Below are positions 22,286-32,144 of a DNA stretch of 64,000 bases, piece by piece. Positions within the stretch are counted from its first letter, which is position 1; each line of letters begins with the position of its first letter. The notes under the pieces were generated by a model. It ran no database searches, was not told the DNA's origin, and worked only from the letters and a program-made list of their open reading frames with translations. Position numbers and translations under genes: made by a program. The DNA is from Bacillus sp. 165 (GTDB taxonomy: Bacteria; Bacillota; Bacilli; Bacillales; Bacillaceae_G), in NCBI RefSeq assembly GCF_017742235.1, contig NZ_JAGHKQ010000005.1, positions 1 to 64,000 of the forward strand, written 5' to 3'.

Positions 22286-23176
22286 TTAATGGCCCTTCCT
22301 CTTTTCAATATCGCGATGGGTAACATAGGTTTTAAATTGATGTTGAAAATGCTTTCCTATGTATTCAGTCAATGTAACGGAACGGTGCTGGCCACCTGTA
22401 CAGCCGATCGCAATCACAAGCTGACTTTTTCCCTCTCGCTTATAGTGAGGTAACATAAAGGCAATTAAATCTGTTAATTTTTCTAGAAACTTACGAGTTT
22501 CACTAAATTTCAATACATACGATGAAACCTCTTCATCTAATCCTGTTAACGGCTTCATATGAGGAATATAAAATGGGTTAGGCAAAAATCGAACATCGAA
22601 TACTAAATCTGCATCAATTGGAATACCGTATTTAAATCCAAAAGACATCACATTCACACGAAATGATTGTTGATCTTCGGTTGAAAATTGCTCGATAATT
22701 TTTTCACGCAACTCTTTCGGCTTAAAATCTGATGTATCCATGACAATGTTTGCTCGGGCTTTCATATCCCCAAGAAGCTTCCGCTCTAATTCAATTCCCT
22801 TTAAAGGAGATTCGGCTGGAGAAAGCGGATGGGAACGTCTTGTTTCTTTGTATCTTGCTACTAACGCTGCATCCTTGGCATCAAGGAATAAAATGTGAGG
22901 GATAACCCAAGTGCGCTCTGTTAAATCATCTAGAGATTCAAACAGATGATCAAAAAACTCCCCGCCGCGCAAATCTATTCCTAAGGCGACCTTGTCCATT
23001 TGAGTTGCTGACTCTGACATGAGCTCAACAAACTTCGGAAGCAAAGCGGGAGGTAAATTATCAACACAGAAATAGCCTAAGTCTTCAAAACTTTGAAGAG
23101 CAACTGTTTTTCCAGCTCCTGACATCCCTGTAATGATGACCATTTTAATATCATTTTTTCCTTTTTCTTTTTCCAT
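22286..23176 (-). CDS. rapZ: RapZ/YvcJ nucleotide-binding RNase adapter protein
   Basis: A 296-residue P-loop protein with Walker A GMSGAGKT at 17-24 and FCVDNLPP. The conserved C-terminal domain has [13 protein letters not shown]. It hydrolyses ATP/GTP; E. coli RapZ guides RNase E to GlmZ, while B. subtilis YvcJ is linked to competence. GGAGAG precedes ATG 23176. It lies between the Nudix gene and yvcK. Confidence 0.93.
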   Translation of the reverse strand: MEKEKGKNDIKMVIITGMSGAGKTVALQSFEDLGYFCVDNLPPALLPKFVELMSESATQMDKVALGIDLRGGEFFDHLFESLDDLTERTWVIPHILFLDAKDAALVARYKETRRSHPLSPAESPLKGIELERKLLGDMKARANIVMDTSDFKPKELREKIIEQFSTEDQQSFRVNVMSFGFKYGIPIDADLVFDVRFLPNPFYIPHMKPLTGLDEEVSSYVLKFSETRKFLEKLTDLIAFMLPHYKREGKSQLVIAIGCTGGQHRSVTLTEYIGKHFQHQFKTYVTHRDIEKRKGH

Positions 23177-23204
23177 CCTTATATCTCTCCTCTCTATTTT
23201 AATT

Positions 23205-23663
23205 TCAACTCGGATCTAGTCGATACGAAATAAGCTCGAAATTCGGTGTATATACAAATGTACCATAAATAATACCATTTCCTTTAAGCAAATAATCAAT
23301 AATATGATAGTCTCCAGGAGCCATTGCCAATTCGTCTATTTTATCAAACGAATGCCATTGTAATATCCCTTCTTCTGATTCCATTTTATTTTCCCCAGTA
23401 AAATCTGTAGCTAAAAATGAAAACATCATCCATTCCGAAATCACCTTTTCATTTTCTTGTATAACAAACGTAAATACACCTTTTAGTGCAGGATTTTTCA
23501 AATAAATGCCTGTCTCTTCTCGATACTCCCGCACAACAGCATCCCGCACAGTTTCTCCTAATTCCATCTTTCCGCCCGGTGCCACCCACCAATTACGGCG
23601 AGGCTTTTGCAAAAGGAGAACTTGATCACCCTTTACTAATACACAGTTAGTTACTCGTTGCAA
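23205..23663 (-). CDS. Nudix hydrolase (YvcI type)
   Basis: A 152-residue Nudix protein. The Nudix box [24 protein letters not shown] lies near residues 31-54 (21 contiguous positions keep the GX5EX7REXXEEXG pattern). The substrate, probably a nucleoside diphosphate derivative, is unknown. Translation begins at TTG 23663, six bases after GAGGTGA. It is the first gene of the rapZ-yvcK-whiA-crh operon, 28 bases before rapZ. Confidence 0.88.
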   Translation of the reverse strand: MQRVTNCVLVKGDQVLLLQKPRRNWWVAPGGKMELGETVRDAVVREYREETGIYLKNPALKGVFTFVIQENEKVISEWMMFSFLATDFTGENKMESEEGILQWHSFDKIDELAMAPGDYHIIDYLLKGNGIIYGTFVYTPNFELISYRLDPS

Positions 23664-23894
23664 ATTATCTCACCTCATAATAAGCAAAGCCTATTCTATA
23701 CTTATTTTACTTTTAGTTATAAAACCCTCTTCTTACCTTATCCATGTTAAACTTATATCAAACGATTCAGATGATTGCTGCACGCAACCTCTTGAAAGTT
23801 TTCCTTTATTATACTATCAAAAGCAGTTTGTCACAATGAACAGGAAATCACAAAGGACAGAATTATTAGAAAATTTAAATTTATATAATAGCAT
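23664..23894. other. Promoter region of the Nudix-crh operon
   Basis: AT-rich sequence with no supported gene or clear RNA structure between the trxB terminator and the operon start. Confidence 0.35.
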
Positions 23895-23926
23895 AAAAAA
23901 GAGCATGAGTCTGAAAACTCATGCTC
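23895..23926 (-). terminator. trxB terminator
   Basis: GAGCATGAGT and ACTCATGCTC form a perfect 10-bp stem, followed by six Ts on the minus strand, about 100 bases after the trxB stop. Confidence 0.85.
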
Positions 23927-24029
23927 ACCAAGAAAGATATATACTGATAAGAGGGAATTGATTAACTCTACTTTACACGAATTATATTGCATAACTGTTA
24001 CAATATAATTAAACCCCTTTTACCTTACA

Positions 24030-24998
<969 letters not shown>

Positions 24999-25087
24999 TT
25001 ATCCAATCCACTTAATACTAAATAAGAATTATTTTAATCTGATATTCTTATCGTAATCAATCTAGCAGCAAACGTCTATTTTTTTGC

Positions 25088-26602
25088 TCAAACTCCCTGT
25101 TCAGCTATAGCTTGGACATATTTACGCAGTGTCGCAGGCGAAATGCTGTACATTTTTCCTACTTCTGTTTGTGTCATCATCACATTCTGTCTTCTTCGCA
25201 CTGTATACTCTATCGCCGCGGACCACCCCAGCACATTGGAAACTGAAACTGTACTGCTGTAAAGCCCTTTTACTACTTGAAACCAAAGAGTTAAGGTATC
25301 TTCAATTAGTGCATCGTCTTTTTTAGTATGACCATATAAACAGTCTGCAATTTGTAAACACTTTTCAAGCCTACTTAATTCTTTCGGAATGCGCTTGTTA
25401 CTTCCCTTTAAAAAGAAATAGCGTCCCATATCTACAATAATCGAATGATGCTCTTGTTTCTCAGCAATGTCAAAAAACACTGGCAGTTTATCCTCGGTCT
25501 GTAATTCATTTATTAAATACAAAGCCAGCATTTTTTTCTCATCGTCTCGTTCTTCCTCAAAAGAGAGTGTGAGCTGCTGCAAAAAAGTATGCTGATCTAC
25601 CGCGGAAAAGTCAGTATAGTTCCAAGGCTCCTTCCCTTCCTTATCTGGATACAGCTCTACAACATGCTGCCACATTTTTTGGGCTGTGTGCGTTTCACCA
25701 ACCATATAAGCAGAGTACGAAAGCCAATAATAAAAGCTCACATCACCTTCATAACCTTGTCGCTTCAATGATTTCAACCACTTATAACCAAGCTCGTACC
25801 GACCCACGGTAGCAAACATCGTCCCTAATTTAAAGCGCTGTTCAAATAATATTGGATGCACATTTTCCAGTGCGTTCACTAATATCGTTGCTTCTTTATA
25901 TTGACCAATAGAATACAAGAAAACCACTTGGTTACATAGCGCATGCAAATTCCCTGGGTTCTTATTTAAAATATCATCTGTAAGCTGCAAAGCTTCATCT
26001 ATTTTCCCAATCTGAAACTTTGCAACAGCAAGGTTATTATAAGCGGACCAGAATTCTGGATACTCCGCGATCATCGTTTCTAAAATAGACACCGCTTCCT
26101 GGTGTTGGCCGTTCCGAATGCAGCTGTTTGCACGCTCTTGCATCACAATCAGCTCATCCTCGCCTTCCCATTCATTTTCTACGTCGCCTTCCTCGATAGT
26201 AATCATATCAAGCAATTCGAGCGCATCCTCTACAAACTCTTCTTCCTCAGTCACTTCCAAATAGTGCTCCGCATACTTACGTGCCTGCTGAAATAATCCA
26301 AGGTACGCATAGTTATTAGCAAGGAAATAGTAACACTCTTCCATTTCAGGATCTAATTTTATAATATCAGTCAAAATCTGATTAGATTGATGATAATCTC
26401 CCGCATCAGATAAAGCTGCTGCTAATTGTGATAAAATAAACGGCTCCTGCTGCGAATGTGCCGCTCTCTGTAAATACTTAATTGCCTGCTTCAAATCATG
26501 GCGACGGTAAGCCTTCATTCCTTTTTCATAAAAAAATTGAACAGACTCAGAAAAGGAAATAACTTGTCCCCTATCCTTCTTTACACTTTGATTTTTCCCC
26601 AT
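25088..26602 (-). CDS. Tetratricopeptide-repeat protein (YvcD-like)
   Basis: A 504-residue protein made mostly of TPR helices: about residues 15-125 (AIKYLQRAAHSQQEPFILS onward), then 155-320 (EAVSILETMIAEYPEFWSAYNNLA is typical). A region of Glu-rich linker EEEFVEDALELLDM lies between. The C-terminal 70 residues contain a possible helix-turn-helix (MMTQTEVGKMYSISPATLRKYV), so DNA or protein binding is possible. Function is unknown. It lies upstream of trxB as in B. subtilis. Repeat array 3 is on its 5' side. Confidence 0.8.
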   Translation of the reverse strand: MGKNQSVKKDRGQVISFSESVQFFYEKGMKAYRRHDLKQAIKYLQRAAHSQQEPFILSQLAAALSDAGDYHQSNQILTDIIKLDPEMEECYYFLANNYAYLGLFQQARKYAEHYLEVTEEEEFVEDALELLDMITIEEGDVENEWEGEDELIVMQERANSCIRNGQHQEAVSILETMIAEYPEFWSAYNNLAVAKFQIGKIDEALQLTDDILNKNPGNLHALCNQVVFLYSIGQYKEATILVNALENVHPILFEQRFKLGTMFATVGRYELGYKWLKSLKRQGYEGDVSFYYWLSYSAYMVGETHTAQKMWQHVVELYPDKEGKEPWNYTDFSAVDQHTFLQQLTLSFEEERDDEKKMLALYLINELQTEDKLPVFFDIAEKQEHHSIIVDMGRYFFLKGSNKRIPKELSRLEKCLQIADCLYGHTKKDDALIEDTLTLWFQVVKGLYSSTVSVSNVLGWSAAIEYTVRRRQNVMMTQTEVGKMYSISPATLRKYVQAIAEQGV

Positions 26603-26780
26603 AATTCCTCCATACTCTCTAAATTCAACGAAGGTTTAGTATATCATATGATCATGTATATTTTTCTCTACTTACAAGTATATACGATTGTACACAAAAC
26701 AAAACAATATATTATATGCATTTTTTGGCTTTTTATACAGGAAACGCTTTTTGACCGTTAAACTTTACAGTGACGGCCAT

Positions 26781-27117
26781 TATTTCGGTGAATTTCTGGG
26801 TCTTTTCGGCGACACCTCTCACTTTTTCGGCGAACTCCGCTTTTTTCGGCGAACCCTCTCGCTTTTTCCGCGAACTCCGCTTTTTTTCGGCGACACCTCT
26901 CACTTTTTCGGCGAACTCCGCTTTTTTTCGGCGACACCTCTCACTTTTTCGGCGAACTCCGCTTTTTTCGGCGAACCCTCTCGCTTTTTCCGCGAACTCC
27001 GCTTTTTTTCGGCGACACCTCTCACTTTTTCGGCGAACTCCGCTTTTTTCGGCGAACCCTCTCGCTTTTTCCGCGAACTCCGCTTTTTTCGACGAACTCC
27101 GCTTTTTTTCGGCAACA
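26781..27117 (+). repeat. Repeat array 3, CGGCGAA family
   Basis: About seventeen half-units of three main kinds. B is 18 bp (TTTTTCGGCGAACTCCGC), A is 23 bp ending GACACCTCTCAC, and C is 22 bp ending GAACCCTCTCGC. A+B makes 41 bp and C plus a variant B (TTTTTCCGCG...) makes 40 bp, the same composite period as array 1. The order is AB, CB', AB, AB, CB', AB, CB', then degenerate copies. Near-identical units indicate recent expansion. All cores point the same way as in arrays 1 and 2. Confidence 0.9.
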
Positions 27118-27188
27118 CCATCTTTATTTAAGTTAATCCCTTATCTATCCCTATCTTCGACCTTATTCAAAATAAAAAAGAAAATGCC

Positions 27189-27710
27189 TCATAGTGCATT
27201 TTCTTTTTCACTCCTCTGTTCCATCTCTTCTTTTGTATAAATAATCTGCATTGGATTGCCGCCCACGAATGCTCCCGCTGGTACATCCTTATGAACGAGC
27301 GTTCCCGCTGATACGATAGCTCCGTCTCCAATCACTACTCCAGGTAAAATAGTGCTGTTGGCTCCAATCATCACTTCATCACCAATAATAACCGCTCCGA
27401 GACGATACTCTGTTATTAAATACTCATGAGCCAAAATGGTGGTATTATAGCCAATGACTGTATTTCTGCCCACCTTAATTTGTTCAGGAAACATCACGTC
27501 CAGCATGACCATGAGGGCAAATGATGTTTGCTCGCCAACTTTCATTCGTAAAAACGTCCGGTACAGCCAATTTTTCATCCCGAGAAACGGCATATAGCGG
27601 GCTGTTTGAATCACAATAAAGTTTTTGATGACCTTCCAAAACGGAACGGTTTTGTATATATGCCATAAAGAATTGGCTCCTGAAACTGGATAGCGCGTCG
27701 TTCTCCTCAC
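27189..27710 (-). CDS. yvoF: Hexapeptide-repeat acetyltransferase (YvoF)
   Basis: A 173-residue left-handed beta-helix acyltransferase. The hexapeptide repeats run from about residue 77 to 155 (IKVGRNTVIGYNTTILAHEY, IIGDEVMIGANSTILPGVVIGDGAIVSAG) and end with the typical PAGAFVGGNPMQII. The acceptor is unknown. GTG 27710 is the start that fits the family, with a weak ribosome site. It is the last gene of hprK-lgt-yvoD-ppaX-yvoF. Confidence 0.85.
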   Translation of the reverse strand: MRRTTRYPVSGANSLWHIYKTVPFWKVIKNFIVIQTARYMPFLGMKNWLYRTFLRMKVGEQTSFALMVMLDVMFPEQIKVGRNTVIGYNTTILAHEYLITEYRLGAVIIGDEVMIGANSTILPGVVIGDGAIVSAGTLVHKDVPAGAFVGGNPMQIIYTKEEMEQRSEKENAL

Positions 27711-27723
27711 CTAAGTTCGCCCC

Positions 27724-28356
27724 TTATAATATCTTCAACAAATCACTCATCTTTTCAAGCACATAGTCCGGCTTATAAGATTCCAAATACTCGCGCCCTT
27801 TTAACGTCCACGCGACACCTGCGGTTTTTGTTCCGGCATTCTGGCCAGCTACGATATCATGGTGATTATCACCCACCATGATTGCTTCTTCTGGCTTTGC
27901 ATCTAGCAACCGCAAGGCTTTAAAAATGGGCTCTGGATCAGGCTTAACATTTTGTACATCCTCGATTGTCACAACCACATCAAAAAACTCTTTTAATCGG
28001 CCGAACCGCAACCCCATTTCTACTGTCCCACGCGCTTTCGTCGTCACAATCCCAATTTTATAGCCCTTTTCCTGCAATTCTGTTACTGTTTCGTATACCG
28101 TGTCATACTCTTCAACAAGCTCATCATGCATTTTATGATTAAACTCACGATAGCATTGAATCATTTCCTCTACCCGTTCTTTATCTACAGATGTAAATGT
28201 TTCTGTTAAAGACGGGCCAATAAACGGAAGCACGTCTTCCCTTTTATAACGGCCCGGGTAATATTTATTCAACGTGTGCAAAAATGAAGCAATAATCAAT
28301 TCATTCGTGTTGATTAACGTACCATCCAAATCGAATAATACTGTATTAATTTTCAT
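27724..28356 (-). CDS. ppaX: Pyrophosphatase PpaX
   Basis: A HAD-family phosphatase of 210 residues that removes the pyrophosphate produced when HprK dephosphorylates HPr(Ser-P). Motif I FDLDGTL is at 8-14, motif II VTTKARG, and motif III with VKPDPEP and [12 protein letters not shown] 28356 follows AAAGGA and overlaps the yvoD end by 11 bases. Its position two genes after hprK fits the role. Confidence 0.93.
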   Translation of the reverse strand: MKINTVLFDLDGTLINTNELIIASFLHTLNKYYPGRYKREDVLPFIGPSLTETFTSVDKERVEEMIQCYREFNHKMHDELVEEYDTVYETVTELQEKGYKIGIVTTKARGTVEMGLRFGRLKEFFDVVVTIEDVQNVKPDPEPIFKALRLLDAKPEEAIMVGDNHHDIVAGQNAGTKTAGVAWTLKGREYLESYKPDYVLEKMSDLLKIL

Positions 28357-29311
28357 GTACAAGTTCCTTTCTCTGATGAATATCTTTATTACGCCATACC
28401 ACTGACACCATCACCGTTAAGAGAACGGCAACAATAAGACGAATAAGCAATAACGGCAGCACTGGAATACCGAGCGGTACGAAAATCAAGGTATCCTCGA
28501 TAACCGCATGGCAGGCAATAAGGAATATAAAGGCAAGTACTAAATCTCTTTTCTCTACCCCGTCTTCTTTCACAGCTTGTATCATCACACCAGCTCCGAA
28601 TGCAAGACCAAAAAATAACCCCGCAGCCAACGTCGTCGACGTATTTTCTTTCATACCGAGCATTCTTGTAAAAGGAGACATCCACTTTGAAAACACAGCT
28701 AGAAAACCATAGTCTTTTAAGAATTGAATCCCAACCATAAGCGGAATCGCAATCATTGCCAGCTGCAGAACGCCGAAGGCCGCATTTTCCATTGCGTGCA
28801 ATATAATGTTACTCCATCCTTGGAGATGCGTATCAGCTGCTGATACAAGTCCATACTCCGCTGCTTCTTTTCCTCCATCCCAAAAGAAATGAATAACAAT
28901 GGCAGATACAATTGCTAAGCCCAGCCGTACTCCAAGAACAAGAAGTGTCCTTATCCCTACTCGAGAAGCTACTGAAGTCTCCACTAATAAATTATGAGAA
29001 AACGAAAGCATAACGGCTAAAATGAATACTTCCTTCACACTTAGCTTTAATGTTATGATTGCACCAATCGCAGCATATAAATTCAAAAAGTTTCCCAAAA
29101 CAAGCGGTACTGCCGCATCGCCGGGCAAGCCAATCAATTGCATAAGCGGCTCAATAAACTGCGTAACCCACGGAAGAATCGGCGTATATTTTAATACCGT
29201 AACAATCAGTGTCACTGGAACAATAATTTTCCCAAGCAACCACGTCGTTTTTAAACCGGACAGCAATCCTTTTTTTAATGTCCCCACCCTTTTTCTCTCC
29301 TCGCTTTTCAT
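28346..29311 (-). CDS. yvoD: Nucleoside-recognition-domain membrane protein (YvoD)
   Basis: A 321-residue integral membrane protein with about eight helices and two gate-type (nucleoside recognition) halves. The first is near [21 protein letters not shown] and the second near [21 protein letters not shown] transport substrate has not been shown. It sits between lgt and ppaX, overlapping the latter. Confidence 0.8.
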   Translation of the reverse strand: MKSEERKRVGTLKKGLLSGLKTTWLLGKIIVPVTLIVTVLKYTPILPWVTQFIEPLMQLIGLPGDAAVPLVLGNFLNLYAAIGAIITLKLSVKEVFILAVMLSFSHNLLVETSVASRVGIRTLLVLGVRLGLAIVSAIVIHFFWDGGKEAAEYGLVSAADTHLQGWSNIILHAMENAAFGVLQLAMIAIPLMVGIQFLKDYGFLAVFSKWMSPFTRMLGMKENTSTTLAAGLFFGLAFGAGVMIQAVKEDGVEKRDLVLAFIFLIACHAVIEDTLIFVPLGIPVLPLLLIRLIVAVLLTVMVSVVWRNKDIHQRKELVHEN

Positions 29312-29354
29312 ACTAGCAAGGTCCCCGCTTATATAAGGGGGACCTCTAATATAC

Positions 29355-30164
29355 TTATTGTTCTAAATATGGCTCTTTGGAATGACTCAATTTTCGGCGA
29401 ATAACTATGAGAATAAGAGCTCCTACAAGTAAAACAATAGAGATTACTTGTGCAATGCGAAGCGGTCCAAGCATTAAGCTGTCCGTACGAAGCCCTTCAA
29501 TAAAGAAACGGCCGAAGGAATACCACATCAAGTAAATTAAAAACATTTCTCCTCTTTGTAAATTAACTTTTCTAAGCAGCAGTAAGACAGCAACACCTGC
29601 GAGATTCCAGAGAGATTCATATAAAAATGTTGGATGATAATATGCTCCATCAATATACATGTTATTGATGATAAACTCAGGTAAATGCAAGCCTTCTAAA
29701 AATTCACGGGTAACAGGTCCGCCATGCGCCTCTTGATTCATAAAATTTCCCCAGCGACCAATGGCTTGACCGAGCAAAATACTCGGTGCAGCTATATCCG
29801 CAAGCTTCCAAAATGGAATGTTGCGTTTTTTAGCAAACACTACGGCTGTAATTACAGCACCAATTAATCCTCCATGAATAGCTAAACCGCCCTGACGAAT
29901 ATTAATAATTTGACTCGGTTCTGCCAAATAATAATCTAGGTTGAACAACACATAATAAGTACGCGCACATATAATGGCAATCGGTACAGCATACAGCACT
30001 AGATCAATGAATGTTTCCTTCGGCAAGCCCCGGCGTTCTCCTTCACGTATCGCAAGAAGCAAACCGAGCAGCATCCCTGTTCCAATAATCACACCGTACC
30101 AATAAATCGGGAAAGGTCCCAAATGAATAAATACCCGGTCTAACGGTTCTATCGTTCCTAGCAT
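29355..30164 (-). CDS. lgt: Prolipoprotein diacylglyceryl transferase
   Basis: A 269-residue membrane enzyme that transfers diacylglycerol from phosphatidylglycerol to the lipobox Cys of prolipoproteins, such as the CccB-like protein in this window. The Lgt signature [14 protein letters not shown] is present near 140, with [13 protein letters not shown] upstream and [13 protein letters not shown] downstream. It begins 15 bases after hprK. A single copy of the array core TTTTCGGCGA lies in its last codons (29391-29400). Confidence 0.95.
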   Translation of the reverse strand: MLGTIEPLDRVFIHLGPFPIYWYGVIIGTGMLLGLLLAIREGERRGLPKETFIDLVLYAVPIAIICARTYYVLFNLDYYLAEPSQIINIRQGGLAIHGGLIGAVITAVVFAKKRNIPFWKLADIAAPSILLGQAIGRWGNFMNQEAHGGPVTREFLEGLHLPEFIINNMYIDGAYYHPTFLYESLWNLAGVAVLLLLRKVNLQRGEMFLIYLMWYSFGRFFIEGLRTDSLMLGPLRIAQVISIVLLVGALILIVIRRKLSHSKEPYLEQ

Positions 30165-30179
30165 CTTTTCTCCACTCCT

Positions 30180-31112
30180 TTATTTCTCTGTTGCGCCTAT
30201 ATCAATAGCACTCATAAGCCGCTCCGAAAATTGTTGCGCTGCATTCACTCCCATACGCTTCAAGCGGAAGTTCATGGCCGCTACTTCAATGATTACCGCT
30301 AAATTTCGGCCAGGCCTTACTGGCAGCGTAATTTTCGTAATGTCCGTATCAATAATTTTCACTTTTTCCTCATCTAATCCAAGGCGATCATAATTTTTTG
30401 TTTGGTCCCAAATTTCCAAATCAATAATCAGTGAAATTTTTTTATAGTTACGAACAGCTCCTGCACCAAAGAGTGTCATAACGTTGATAATGCCGAGTCC
30501 GCGAATTTCGAGAAGATGCTCAATTAACTCGGGCGAGCTCCCAATTAACGAATCTTGGTCTTCTTGACGGATTTCCACACTGTCGTCTGCAACAAGACGA
30601 TGCCCTCGTTTCACAAGCTCTAAGGCTGTTTCACTTTTCCCCACTCCACTTTTTCCAGTAATCAGGACACCTACTCCATATACATCCACCAGTACGCCAT
30701 GAACAGCAGTAGTTGGTGCCAGCTTACTTTCTAAATAGTTTGTCAAATGACTATATAGACGTGTTGTTTTCATAGTCGATTGCAACACAGGTACATCTGT
30801 CATATTGGAAGCCTCAATAAGCTCACTCGGAACCTCATGTCCTCTTGTTATAATGATACAAGGTGTTTGCTTCGTACAAAGCGCAAGCATGCGTTCCCTT
30901 TTCTGTTCATCCTCTAATGTCTCAAAAAAAGTCAGCTCCGTTTTCCCGATAATTTGTACACGCTCTGCCGGGTAATATGTAAAAAAACCTGCTATCTCAA
31001 TCCCCGGTCTTGATAAGTCACTTGTCTTAATCGGGCGGTTAATGCCTTCTTTACCGCATATGAGCTCTAGTTGAAACTCTTCTATCAAATCTTTTGTTCG
31101 TACTTTCGGCAT
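30180..31112 (-). CDS. hprK: HPr kinase/phosphorylase
   Basis: A 310-residue bifunctional enzyme that phosphorylates Ser46 of HPr and Crh with ATP or PPi and also removes it. His138, Walker A GKSGVGKS (153-160) and the signature [11 protein letters not shown] are intact. This is the carbon-control sensor of Gram-positives; Crh and PpaX partners are in this window. ATG 31112 heads the five-gene operon. Confidence 0.96.
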   Translation of the reverse strand: MPKVRTKDLIEEFQLELICGKEGINRPIKTSDLSRPGIEIAGFFTYYPAERVQIIGKTELTFFETLEDEQKRERMLALCTKQTPCIIITRGHEVPSELIEASNMTDVPVLQSTMKTTRLYSHLTNYLESKLAPTTAVHGVLVDVYGVGVLITGKSGVGKSETALELVKRGHRLVADDSVEIRQEDQDSLIGSSPELIEHLLEIRGLGIINVMTLFGAGAVRNYKKISLIIDLEIWDQTKNYDRLGLDEEKVKIIDTDITKITLPVRPGRNLAVIIEVAAMNFRLKRMGVNAAQQFSERLMSAIDIGATEK

Positions 31113-31280
31113 AGTTGATCCTCCATGCTTCCATATTAATCTTCATTGATTCTATTGTAACACTTTTTGATAAAAATACGAAACAAGCTTGTCTATCGCA
31201 TACAAAAAGCAGCACAATCATCTGAGAGATGTTCTATTTCGATCCATGCACTGACAATCAGCAACCTAAAGCAAGCTTAC

Positions 31281-31312
31281 AAAAAGCATTCCGCCCATTG
31301 GCGAAATGCTTT
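31281..31312 (-). terminator. Terminator after yvlD-like gene
   Basis: AAAGCATT and AATGCTTT extend through CGCC/GGCG to form a long stem, and TTTTTG follows on the minus strand. It overlaps the gene's stop codon. Confidence 0.75.
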
Positions 31313-31676
31313 AGTCACGCTTTTGCAGCGGCTCTATAACAGCCTTATCAATAAGCATATTCAATATAGAAATACAAACAGCGGCCAGCAATGCCACACC
31401 AAAGCTGCTTATTTCAAAAGCAGAACCCATGAGTTCGTCTGTGATTAACAAGGTGACAGCATTAATAACAATAAGGAACAATCCCAAGGTTAGTATAGTA
31501 ATGGGGAGCGTAATCAATATTAGCAACGGTTTCACAATTACATTTAATATAGAAAGAATCACACTCGCAACAATAGCGGTAGTAATATTTTTTATGTAAA
31601 ACTGGGAAGGCGTTAAAAAGCCTGATACCACAATCAACAACAAGCTGTTGATTAAAAGGGAAATAATCCATCTCAT
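31311..31676 (-). CDS. yvlD: Phage-holin-family four-helix membrane protein (YvlD type)
   Basis: A 121-residue protein with four hydrophobic helices and almost no soluble part. The sequence SVILSILNVIVKPLLILITLPITILTLGL contains the family core (about 36-64). YvlD-type proteins accompany envelope-stress genes in B. subtilis but the role is unknown. It follows the DUF4870 gene by 15 bases and is likely co-transcribed. Confidence 0.75.
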   Translation of the reverse strand: MRWIISLLINSLLLIVVSGFLTPSQFYIKNITTAIVASVILSILNVIVKPLLILITLPITILTLGLFLIVINAVTLLITDELMGSAFEISSFGVALLAAVCISILNMLIDKAVIEPLQKRD

Positions 31677-31691
31677 TTAAAACCAGCTCCT

Positions 31692-32003
31692 TTACTCCGA
31701 TGCCAACACTTTAATTCCTTTAATAAGGTTCCAAATATAAATAATTACATTCAACAGTCCAAATACTGCAATGCCGCCAAAGGTTAACGCTGTCCAAGTC
31801 TCAGCATGACGGGTAAAAATAAGAACCAATCCTACTGCTATAACCCACAGCAACGGAAAAATATGAGAAATGAATGCCCTTTTCGCATGATGTTTAACAA
31901 GTTTATCTGTTATTACAAAATATACAATGATTGGAAATAGAAAAGGTGCAAAAAAGATACTGAAATAACATCCTGCAGCCAATAATTTTTTCGTGGAATC
32001 CAT
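31692..32003 (-). CDS. DUF4870-type membrane protein
   Basis: A 103-residue protein with three or four helices and the family pattern KLVKHHAKRAFISH in the first loop. Function is unknown. ATG 32003 has an AGGTG site upstream. It pairs with the YvlD-type gene in a small operon. Confidence 0.7.
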   Translation of the reverse strand: MDSTKKLLAAGCYFSIFFAPFLFPIIVYFVITDKLVKHHAKRAFISHIFPLLWVIAVGLVLIFTRHAETWTALTFGGIAVFGLLNVIIYIWNLIKGIKVLASE

Positions 32004-32101
32004 CTTATTTCACCTCGCTTTACTATGTATTTATCCTTTATGAACAGGCAGTAGAACTTAAAATGCAAAGTTTTGAACTCTACTGCACGATTTCACACTA
32101 T

Positions 32102-32140
32102 AAAAAATCTCCAAAAGTACAGTTCGTCTTTTGGAGATTT
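32102..32140 (-). terminator. uvrBA terminator
   Basis: AAATCTCCAAAAG (32105-32117) pairs perfectly with CTTTTGGAGATTT (32128-32140) and a T run follows on the minus strand. Confidence 0.9.
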
Positions 32141-32144
32141 TACT

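Noticed and set aside
26688-27240. Frames of 73-156 codons across array 3 on both strands
   Set aside because: The repetitive FFGELRFF or KKREGSPKKAEF products simply mirror the DNA repeat.
31167-31448. 93-codon plus-strand frame near hprK
   Set aside because: It crosses a terminator and the YvlD-type gene, with no ribosome site or recognisable domain.
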